Source of the DNA: Methanosarcina sp. MTP4 | Lineage (GTDB): Archaea; Halobacteriota; Methanosarcinia; Methanosarcinales; Methanosarcinaceae | NCBI RefSeq assembly: GCF_000970045.1 | Contig: NZ_CP009505.1 | Location: 1,550,001 to 1,614,000, forward strand | Direction of reading: 5' to 3' | Length of the DNA: 64,000 nucleotides | Shown here: positions 57,157 to 64,000 of the stretch, in pieces | Layout: every line of letters starts with the position of its first letter | How positions within the stretch are numbered: position 1 is the first letter of the stretch | Program-made: the position numbers and the translations under genes | The notes under the pieces: generated by a model | What the model was told of the DNA's origin: nothing | Databases searched by the model: none | What the model saw: only the letters and a program-made list of their open reading frames with translations

Positions 57157-58491
57157 ATGTCTTTAGCAAATCTCAGAACGCATTATACAACCGACGTAAA
57201 CCCTGAAAAAATTGAAGACGGTCAGAAGGTAACCCTTGCTGGCTGGGTCCACGAGGTCAGGGACCTCGGAGGGATCTGTTTTGTTGTGCTCCGGGACCGG
57301 GAAGGAAGGGCTCAGGTCACGCTTGTTAAGAAGAAAATCGACAGGGACCTTTTCAACGCCGCAAGGAAGCTTGTGCGCGAGTCCGTGATCTCGGTAACAG
57401 GCTCTGTTAAACTCGAAGAAAAAGCTCCCAACGGGTACGAACTTATCCCCGAGGAAATCGTTGTCCTGAACGAGGCAAACTCTCCGCTGCCCATGGACAC
57501 CACCGGGAAAGTGGAAGCTGAACTGGACACAAGGCTGGACTCCCGCTTTATCGATCTGAGACGGGCCGAATCAACGGCTGTTTTCAAGGTCAGACACCAG
57601 GTGCTCCAGGCAGTCCGGGAATTCTTTGTGGAAAACGGTTTTCTTGAGACCGCAACCCCTAAGGTCGTGGCTACGGCTACGGAAGGCGGGACCTCACTTT
57701 TCCCGATCACCTACTTCGATAGGGAGGCATTCCTCAACCAGAGCCCCCAGCTTTTCAAGCAGATCCTTATGAGCGGCGGTTTTGACAGGGTCTTTGAAAT
57801 CGGGCCCATCTTCAGGGCAGAGGAGCACGACACCCGCAGGCACCTGAACGAAGCAACCTCCATTGATGTCGAGGTCAGCTTTGCCGACCACTTTGACGTA
57901 ATGGAAATCCTGGAAAACCTGGTGGCTTACGTCTACACAAAGGTCCTTGAAAACTGCGGCAATGCCCTTGAAACTCTCGGGGTCGAACTGAAGGTCCCGA
58001 AGCTCCCCTTCAAGAAGCTTACCTACGACGAAGTCATCGAGATCATAAATGCCCACTCGGAAGAGAAAATACAGTGGGGAGACGACCTCGGCACCCAGGG
58101 CGAACATGCTGTGGGCCAGTATGTATATGAAACCACCGGCGAGTCCCACTACTTCATCACCGACTGGCCTACGGAAATCAAGCCCTTCTATGCCATGCCC
58201 TACGAGGACAGGCCGGAATTCTCCAAGTCCTTTGACATGATGCACCGCACCATGGAACTCTCCTCCGGAGCCCAGCGGATCCACATCCCGGACCTGCTCA
58301 AGAGCCGGATCGAGTCCCAGGGCCTGAACCCCGACGGTTTTGAGTTCTACCTGAAAGCCTTCGATTACGGGATGCCCCCGCATGCAGGCTGGGGTATGGG
58401 CTGCGAACGTTTTGTCATGACAATGCTCGGCACCGATAACATCAGAGATACCGTGCTCTTCCCCAGGGACAGGAGAAGACTTTCTCCCTGA
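57157..58491 (+). CDS. aspS: aspartyl-tRNA synthetase
   Basis: 444 residues, archaeal/eukaryal-type class IIb enzyme. The N-terminal OB-fold (residues 1-105, [19 protein letters not shown]) binds the anticodon. Class II motifs: motif 2 in [20 protein letters not shown], motif 3 in [27 protein letters not shown] is the aspartate pocket region. ATG at 57157 after AAGGTG is chosen; a longer in-frame opening upstream is repeat-derived. Whether it also charges tRNA-Asn (non-discriminating) cannot be told here. Confidence 0.97.
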   Translation: MSLANLRTHYTTDVNPEKIEDGQKVTLAGWVHEVRDLGGICFVVLRDREGRAQVTLVKKKIDRDLFNAARKLVRESVISVTGSVKLEEKAPNGYELIPEEIVVLNEANSPLPMDTTGKVEAELDTRLDSRFIDLRRAESTAVFKVRHQVLQAVREFFVENGFLETATPKVVATATEGGTSLFPITYFDREAFLNQSPQLFKQILMSGGFDRVFEIGPIFRAEEHDTRRHLNEATSIDVEVSFADHFDVMEILENLVAYVYTKVLENCGNALETLGVELKVPKLPFKKLTYDEVIEIINAHSEEKIQWGDDLGTQGEHAVGQYVYETTGESHYFITDWPTEIKPFYAMPYEDRPEFSKSFDMMHRTMELSSGAQRIHIPDLLKSRIESQGLNPDGFEFYLKAFDYGMPPHAGWGMGCERFVMTMLGTDNIRDTVLFPRDRRRLSP

Positions 58492-58523
58492 TTTCCCTCA
58501 ATTTTCTTTATTTTTCAATATTT

Positions 58524-58597
58524 TCTTCTTTGAAGTTCTTCTTTGAAGTTCTTCTTTGAAGTTCTTCTTTGAAGTTCTTCTTTGAAGTTCTTCTTTG
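58524..58597. repeat. 13-bp tandem repeat, about five to six copies
   Basis: TTCTTCTTTGAAG in perfect tandem between aspS and rpiA, ending in a degenerate copy about 55 bp before the rpiA start. No coding potential. Confidence 0.9.
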
Positions 58598-58654
58598 ATT
58601 TTCAGAATTTCAAGCGATTATTTTTTCAACTTTGAACGGAAGGTTGGTCATAGT

Positions 58655-59353
58655 ATGACAGACAGAAACGTATCCGCTGAAAAACCGGAGAAACGGTCAG
58701 CAGGGATTGCCGCAGCCCGGCTTGTCAGCTCCGGCACGGTTGTAGGGCTCGGGACCGGCTCAACGGTTGCATACACGATTAAAGAACTCGGAAGGCAGGT
58801 CCGGGAAGAGGGACTTAACATCCTGGGAGTCGTTACCTCATACCAGTCCGAGATGCTCGCTATCGAATCCGGAATCCCCCTGACCACCCTTGCCCAACAC
58901 CAGGAACTCGACCTTGCCATTGACGGGGCAGACCAGGTAGACGCAAAAATGTATGCTATCAAGGGAGGGGGAGCCGCTCACACCCGGGAAAAGATCGTCT
59001 CTGTTTCTGCAAAACGCTTTGTTGTGGTTGCTGATGACTCTAAAATGAGCGAGGAACTTGACCGGGAAGTGCCCGTGGAAGTCCTGCCCTTTGCAAAGGA
59101 GCTCGTCGTGAAAAAAATCCGGGAACTCGGGGGGAAACCCGAACTCAGAATGGCGTCCCGGAAAGACGGCCCCGTGATTACGGACAACGGGAATTTCGTT
59201 CTCGATGTGGCTTTTGGCGTGATAGAAGACCCCGCAGCCCTCTCCCTCCAGCTGTCTGCAATTCCCGGTGTTGTCGAGCACGGGATTTTTTCCAATGTTG
59301 ACGAGGTCTACATCGGGAAAACGGACGGGTCCGTGGAAATCATTAAAAAATAA
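58655..59353 (+). CDS. rpiA: ribose-5-phosphate isomerase A
   Basis: 232 residues, normal length. Motifs: [44 protein letters not shown] (catalytic Glu and phosphate loop) and PVEVLPFA. It interconverts ribose 5-phosphate and ribulose 5-phosphate for nucleotide and RuMP-type metabolism. ATG at 58655 has GGTTGGTC upstream; a longer in-frame opening is unlikely. It is preceded by a 13-bp array and followed by an AT-rich gap. Confidence 0.96.
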   Translation: MTDRNVSAEKPEKRSAGIAAARLVSSGTVVGLGTGSTVAYTIKELGRQVREEGLNILGVVTSYQSEMLAIESGIPLTTLAQHQELDLAIDGADQVDAKMYAIKGGGAAHTREKIVSVSAKRFVVVADDSKMSEELDREVPVEVLPFAKELVVKKIRELGGKPELRMASRKDGPVITDNGNFVLDVAFGVIEDPAALSLQLSAIPGVVEHGIFSNVDEVYIGKTDGSVEIIKK

Positions 59354-60000
59354 GATCATTAAGAAGTCATTGAGATGTACGATCATTGATAATTAAATAT
59401 AGATGTTATTGGTATGTACAATTATTGATAAGTAAGATCATTTAGAAGTCATTTAGAATTACGATCACTGGCAATTAAATAGAAAAGTGCTGCGGAAATA
59501 AGGCCGGATTTAAATCCGGACAAAATTTCTGTTTTGCATCCCTGAAAAAAGGAAACGGAACGGGTGTATATGCTCGTTTTGTTCTTCTGCTATCCGGGTT
59601 GTTGAATGGAATTTACATTTCCGAAGACCGGCATATTTTTATAGAAGTATTATCAGTACTTTTGTGATCAAATCCTTCTTCGATGCGCTTAAATTATTTG
59701 CAGGTGGAAGTAACAGGATAATCTGTGAGAGTTACTCTTATGTGAGATATACATATGAGAGATACCCTGAGCTGAGAGATATTCTCTGTTGGGAGAAATC
59801 TTCTCTGGTATGAGATATCTTTCCAGATACTAGAGAGGCTCTGACTGGAAAAACTACCTCAATTTATCCGGAATCAGGTAGACAGGATTAATCGCCGGGA
59901 AAAATACTTTAAGTTATCGGGTATTTAAGGATTCAGGTATCTGAAGTTTACAAATTTAAATGTCACGATAATCAAATATTTTCAGGAGGTTTAAGTTCAG
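59354..60000. other. gene-free region with loose direct repeats and the thermosome promoter
   Basis: AAGATCATT, AGAAGTCATT and GATCATTGATAATTAAAT recur at 59353-59480. GAGATAT-type words recur at 59727-59820. The last 60 bp hold AAATTTAAATG (about 59950-59962), a possible TATA box, and AGGAGG at 59984-59989, eleven bases before the thermosome ATG. No open frame with gene features was seen. The long leader region may carry heat-response control, which I cannot show. Confidence 0.45.
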
Positions 60001-61644
60001 ATGGCAAGCGGTGGCCAGCCAATTTTCATAATAGATCCGAATAAAGAGCAGACAAAGGGTAAAGAAGCCCTCAGCATGAACATTGCAGCTGCAAAAGCAG
60101 TGGCAAGCATTGTTAAGAGTACACTCGGGCCGAGGGGCATGGACAAAATGCTCGTCAATGTCCTGGGAGACGTTACTATTACTAACGACGGTGCTACCAT
60201 CCTGCACGACATGTCCATCGAACATCCTGCAGCCAAGATGGTTGTGGAGGTCGCCCAGTCCCTCGAGAGTTCAGCAGGGGACGGGACCACCAGCTCAGTT
60301 GTGTTTACGGGCACTCTGCTTGAAAAGGCCGATGAGCTTATTGAGAATGGGGTGCATCCCACTCTCGTTGTCAAGGGATTCAGGCTTGCGGCCGAAAAGG
60401 CTGTAGAGATCCTTGAGGGTCTCGCGGTTCCCGTGGGCTCTGGGGACAGGGAGGTTCTTGCCAGGGTTGCCAGGACTTCAGCTACGGGCAAAGCTACTGA
60501 AACATACAACACCCTGCTTGCAAAGATCGCTGTGGATGCGGTACTTGCCGTTTACGATAGGGATAAGGTGGACCTGAAGCACGTTGCCATGTTAAAAGAA
60601 ATTGGGGGTCTCACTGAAGATTCCGAGTTTGTGGAAGGGCTTGTGATCGAAAAGGTGGCTATGGACAGAAATGCTCCTCTCAGGATTGAAAATGCAAATC
60701 TTGCGCTCATCGATACCCCGATGGAAATCGAAAAAACCTCAAACAAGGCAAAATTACAGATCTCCAGCGTAGAGGACCTCGAAAAGTTCGTGAAAGAAGA
60801 GGAAGCTACCCTTTTCGGAATGGCTGATTATATTATCAGGGCAGGTGCCAATGCCGTTTTCTGTTCCAAGGGCATGGACGAAAAGATATCCGCTTACCTT
60901 CAGGGCCACGGAATCTACGCCACCCGTAGGGTGAAAAACGAGGACCTTCAGCACATCGCCGAAGCTACCGGCGGCCGGGCTATCCGGAACATCAAGGAAC
61001 TGACCAAAAACGAGCTTGGACATGCCGGACTGCTCGAACAGGACCGTGAAGGCGATCAGGGCAAGACCTATCTCAGGGACTGCAAAGGTGCAAAGACCGT
61101 CTCCATTGTCATCCGCGGCGGGACCGAACACGTTGTGGACAACGTAGAACGTGCAATTGACGATGGCCTGCGGGTTGTCAAATGTGTGGTCGAAGACGGT
61201 AGGATTGTGGCCGGAGGCGGAGCTCCCGAAGTCGAGGTCGCCCTTGGTCTGCGCTCTTACGCCTCAAGCATAGGTGGCCGCGAACAGATGGCTATTATGG
61301 CCTTTGCCGATGCCCTTGAGGAAATCCCGAGGACAATTGCCCGGAACGCGGGTATGGATACCATCGATACCATCCTGAACCTGCGGGCAAAACATGCCGA
61401 GGACAAAAACGCCGGGATAAACGTTTTCTCCGGTGAGATCGAGGACATGTTCGAAAAAGGTGTTGTGGATCCCCTCAGGGTCAAGCTAAACTTCATCAAG
61501 GCCGGCTCCGAAGCCGCAGAAATGGTCCTCCGTGTGGACAATATCCTCCGCGCCCAGCGCTCCGAAATCCAGGACGTCAGGCCCGAACACATGGCAGCCA
61601 CTTACGAAGGCATGTCTGCCCCGCAAATGAACATGCGCAGGTAA
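60001..61644 (+). CDS. thermosome subunit (group II chaperonin)
   Basis: 547 residues. Equatorial, intermediate and apical domains in the usual order. LGPRGMDKMLVN, VTITNDGATILHDM and AGDGTTSSVVFTGTLLEKAD are the ATP-binding motifs, with the catalytic Asp in GDGTT; VAGGGAPEVEVALGLRSYA is conserved near the end. The C-terminus ends MSAPQMNMRR instead of a long Gly-Met tail. The protein forms the double-ring folding chamber of archaea. AGGAGGTTTAAGTTCAG leads to the ATG. Methanosarcina carry several such subunits; others are not in this window. Confidence 0.97.
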   Translation: MASGGQPIFIIDPNKEQTKGKEALSMNIAAAKAVASIVKSTLGPRGMDKMLVNVLGDVTITNDGATILHDMSIEHPAAKMVVEVAQSLESSAGDGTTSSVVFTGTLLEKADELIENGVHPTLVVKGFRLAAEKAVEILEGLAVPVGSGDREVLARVARTSATGKATETYNTLLAKIAVDAVLAVYDRDKVDLKHVAMLKEIGGLTEDSEFVEGLVIEKVAMDRNAPLRIENANLALIDTPMEIEKTSNKAKLQISSVEDLEKFVKEEEATLFGMADYIIRAGANAVFCSKGMDEKISAYLQGHGIYATRRVKNEDLQHIAEATGGRAIRNIKELTKNELGHAGLLEQDREGDQGKTYLRDCKGAKTVSIVIRGGTEHVVDNVERAIDDGLRVVKCVVEDGRIVAGGGAPEVEVALGLRSYASSIGGREQMAIMAFADALEEIPRTIARNAGMDTIDTILNLRAKHAEDKNAGINVFSGEIEDMFEKGVVDPLRVKLNFIKAGSEAAEMVLRVDNILRAQRSEIQDVRPEHMAATYEGMSAPQMNMRR

Positions 61645-61750
61645 AAGCCTGAACCGTGCCTGTCCGGATAGGATAGGATCTTAAGACGGAAAAACGATAA
61701 TCAAACTAAATGAAAAAGGCAAAAGTTGCAGGCTATGTTCTGCAGCTTTC

Positions 61751-61970
61751 TTTCTTCGTTTTTCCTTCTTTGTTTTTCCTTCTTCGTTTTTCCTTCTTCG
61801 TTTTTCCTTCTTTGTTTTTCCTTCTTTGTTTTTCCTTCTTTGTTTTTCCTTCTTTGTTTTTCCTTCTTTGTTTTTCCTTCTTTGTTTTTCCTTCTTTGTT
61901 TTTCCTTCTTTGTTTTTCCTTCTTTGTTTTTCCTTCTTTGTTTTTCCTTCTTTGTTTTTCCTTCTTCGTT
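61751..61970. repeat. 14-bp TTTTTCCTTCTTTG tandem array, about 15 copies
   Basis: The unit TTTTTCCTTCTTTG (with TTCG variants at both ends) repeats without break about 100 bp after the thermosome stop codon, then degrades to TTTTCTTCG words up to 62045. All three plus-strand frames stay open as Phe/Leu/Ser runs because the unit has no stop; they are not genes. The rest, 62046-62480, is AT-rich with no supported gene. Confidence 0.95.
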
Positions 61971-62480
61971 TTCTTCTTTTTCTTCGTTTTCTTCGTTTTT
62001 GTTCTTTATTTTTCCTTATGCAGCTTTCTTTCTTCGTTTTTCATCTCAATATTCATAAGTTCAATGATTTTTTTTTATATCATTGAATTAATGTCTTTGT
62101 CTTCTTTTTCGCAAATGGTTTTTTAAAAACGTTTTTTTAGAACATTTATACGCAAATAATTTTGTTGTTTTGTAACTTTACATCTCTATAATTAGATGTG
62201 CAAAATTTTATATGTCATCTATTGGCTATGTTTTTTACCTTGGCCAATGTCAGGTATTTTTATGACATGATTACAAATTATATCATTGGGTTATTAATCT
62301 ATTATTAGACTATAAGTTTTAAGATTAGATAGGATTTTTACGATTTGACTATAATTAATTCAGAGCAATTATATATATAAATAAACAAATCTTTGCTTTA
62401 AATTAGAATGTTTTGAAGTTTTTCCCCGGAATTTCAGGCATCTTCAGGATTCAGGCATTGTAATTTAACGGTGGCGGAAA

Positions 62481-63458
62481 ATGTACTGTGGTAATTGTGG
62501 ATCGAAAATGGATCCGAAGGATCGTTTTTGCTCTAGTTGCGGAAGGGAAAGAAGAGGTAAACTCGAAACCGAAAAAATTGAATCAAATAGCCATGCCCCT
62601 GATGAAATAAGAAACCTGAAAACCGGTAGTTGTGTCACTAGTAAATATAAAAAAACAATCTGTAAGTCTCTTTTGAAGTGCATATGGGTCATAACTCTGG
62701 TTTGCATGGCCGGGTTCTTTTTAACTGCGTACTCAACCCTTGCCCTTGATTCCGATGCATATCTTCCGGACCTTACCGGTCCCGGAACAGATGAAGCGGA
62801 AAGAAACGTCCAGGTCTGTGAACAGATTGCAGCCGACTATTACGAGAGCCATACATATACTGAAGATGACGTTTATGACTGCGACAACATGGCCCAGGAC
62901 GTCTGGAACATGTTGAAGGCAAAAGGTATCAATGCAAGGATTGCAGTTGGTAATTTTGATTTTGAAGATAACGGCAGGATAGGGGACGGTAGGCCTATAG
63001 GCGAAAATCTTGATTCTGAAAGTCCAGGGGAGTTCGAGACACGTGATTCCGTATCAGGGGATTCCGGCTTACTGAACTCCGGGGTAATTGATAGCTTCAA
63101 CCACGCCTGGGTTCTGGCTGAAGTATCTCCTGGTTCCTGGTTAGCCATCGAATGTACCGGGGGCTACGTTGTTTACAGTGACGAAAACGAAAACTACTAC
63201 GGCGGACTTACGTTTAGCAATCCGAGGAACTATAGGAATTTTATTGATCTTTATGCTGACTGGAAAGTACAGTCCCTGGATTATGAGAACCAGCGGCTGT
63301 ACTATAATGGACTTGTAGAAACATACAACAATGCAAGTTATTTCGATCAGCAGGCTATGAAAAGCGGGGTGGAAGTCGCTGAAAATATCCTTCATGAAAA
63401 AGAAAAAGTCTTCCTGCAAACGGATGCCAAACTGAAAGCCCTGCTGGAATATGGGTGA
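62481..63458 (+). CDS. zinc-ribbon membrane protein with transglutaminase-like domain
   Basis: 325 residues. MYCGNCGSKMDPKDRFCSSC is a zinc ribbon. One membrane helix at about residues 71-90 (IWVITLVCMAGFFLTAYST). The outside part has YDCDNMAQDVWNMLKAKGIN, SFNHAWVLAEV and WLAIECTGGYVV, giving the Cys-His-acid triad of transglutaminase-like proteases. The end is helical. It may trim or cross-link surface proteins, but no activity is proven. The ATG follows GGTGGCGGAAA. Confidence 0.87.
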   Translation: MYCGNCGSKMDPKDRFCSSCGRERRGKLETEKIESNSHAPDEIRNLKTGSCVTSKYKKTICKSLLKCIWVITLVCMAGFFLTAYSTLALDSDAYLPDLTGPGTDEAERNVQVCEQIAADYYESHTYTEDDVYDCDNMAQDVWNMLKAKGINARIAVGNFDFEDNGRIGDGRPIGENLDSESPGEFETRDSVSGDSGLLNSGVIDSFNHAWVLAEVSPGSWLAIECTGGYVVYSDENENYYGGLTFSNPRNYRNFIDLYADWKVQSLDYENQRLYYNGLVETYNNASYFDQQAMKSGVEVAENILHEKEKVFLQTDAKLKALLEYG

Positions 63459-63611
63459 ACTACCTCTCCCTGTCTCCTTCGGAGCCGAGGAAGGGGACTT
63501 CCCACCTTAGAAGTTAAAAGGGAATACAAAAAAGAATTAAACGCTGGTTTCAAAACTTCGGTGTCAATTTCTGATTAAAGCCACATCTGATTAGGCCGCT
63601 GGATTACAGGC

Positions 63612-64000
63612 TCAGATCTCCCCATAAAAGCGCCTGTAATCCTCTACTGCTTTTTTCGCTTGCTCCGGGAATTCCTTTCGCAAACATGTGATAAACTCGT
63701 CCCTTGAACCTATTTCCTTTATTTTTTCAACCATCAAGGAAGCAAACTCCCTGGATGCGAGGTTACCTTTTTCGATTTCGAAAGAGAGGCAGAGAGCTTC
63801 TTTTGGAAAGTATTTTCTCCTGATGTGCGGGGAAACCGAGCCCAGAAGAACCCCTGCTTTCAGGATGCTGTAAGCTGGGACTCCTGCTCTGTCAATCCTG
63901 TCTTTTCCTGCGAGTTTTTCGAAGTTTTCCCTGCCGTATGAATGAAGCTCGATGTAGATTTCAGGCTCAAGCTTTTCTACGGTTTCAATGATCGGTTTTC
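63612..64000 (-). CDS. conserved archaeal protein (DUF2119-like), N-terminus outside the window
   Basis: The minus strand is open from the right edge to a TGA at 63612-63614. It reads EKLEPEIYIELHSYGRENFE, DRIDRAGVPAYSILKAGVLL, GSVSPHIRRKYFPKEALCLS and ends DYRRFYGEI. PEIYIELHSY and GVLLGSVSPHIR resemble the DUF2119 family of methanogens, whose role is unknown. That name is from memory and the match is partial. About 129 codons are visible; the start lies beyond 64000. Confidence 0.72.
   Translation of the reverse strand, partial: KPIIETVEKLEPEIYIELHSYGRENFEKLAGKDRIDRAGVPAYSILKAGVLLGSVSPHIRRKYFPKEALCLSFEIEKGNLASREFASLMVEKIKEIGSRDEFITCLRKEFPEQAKKAVEDYRRFYGEI

Noticed and set aside
61710-62126. 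Plus-strand frames rich in Phe, Leu and Ser after the thermosome
   Set aside because: They arise because the 14-bp CT-rich repeat unit contains no stop codon in any plus-strand frame.

Overview
The window looks like a stretch of a Methanosarcina-type methanogen chromosome. Support comes from the gene set: a group II chaperonin, an archaeal AMP phosphorylase, the archaeal tRNA methylase Trm56, cobyric acid synthase, a MetX with C-terminal CBS domains, a bacterial-type LrgAB pair, a surface protein with a PGF-CTERM-like tail, and DUF2769 and UPF0210 proteins. Long AT-rich intergenic regions full of tandem repeats, TATA boxes before genes and GTG/ATG starts behind GGAGG-type ribosome sites fit the same group. 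I cannot fix the species from sequence alone.

Layout. 1-4.2 kb: the start of a RimK-type ATP-grasp ligase (cut by the left edge), an iscS-iscU pair whose scaffold protein lacks one ligand cysteine, and lrgAB. 4.2-9 kb: a young accessory patch. An IS1182-like element sits, with a visible target duplication, inside a beta-helix surface-protein gene. An RHS-core scrap and three copies of a dispersed hairpin repeat lie around it. 9-19 kb: a TauE-like exporter, an Asp/Glu-type racemase, then four paralogous TPR proteins with a shared N-terminal domain, interleaved with a PPP-family protein phosphatase, a coiled-coil protein and a 90-bp MITE-like element. 19-29 kb: alanine dehydrogenase, a membrane protein/HTH regulator pair with a repeated dyad upstream, cobQ, a PGF-CTERM-like surface protein, an FtsX-like permease without an ATPase gene, and a DMT exporter. 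29-44 kb: metabolism (AMP phosphorylase, Trm56, ADP-forming acyl-CoA synthetase alpha subunit, shikimate kinase-like protein, ACT/UPF0210 pair, MetY-MetX), a catalase remnant and a helical-repeat protein.

43.5-48.6 kb holds three tiny single-span membrane protein genes (34, 27 and 27 codons) that are clearly paralogous, followed on the other strand by a thiol-redox and lipoprotein cluster (TlpA-like, CcdA-like, DUF3179, Ig-like lipoprotein). 48.6-64 kb holds a phosphoribosyltransferase, a single ORF that appears to join a RelB-type antitoxin to a RelE-type toxin, a CPA2 antiporter, a ferredoxin-nitroreductase, a metallophosphoesterase whose catalytic N-terminus lies upstream of every ordinary start codon, a LysE exporter, a cupredoxin lipoprotein, aspS, rpiA, the thermosome, a zinc-ribbon transglutaminase-like protein and the C-terminal part of a protein running off the right edge.

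The best candidates for something new are the micro-membrane-protein family at 43.5-44.4 kb, the antitoxin-toxin fusion at 49.5-50.0 kb, the TPR/phosphatase cluster at 11-18.7 kb, the hairpin repeat with an apparently compensated stem, and the habit of tandem arrays in this genome to begin exactly at the stop codon of the preceding gene. No tRNA, rRNA or CRISPR was seen.
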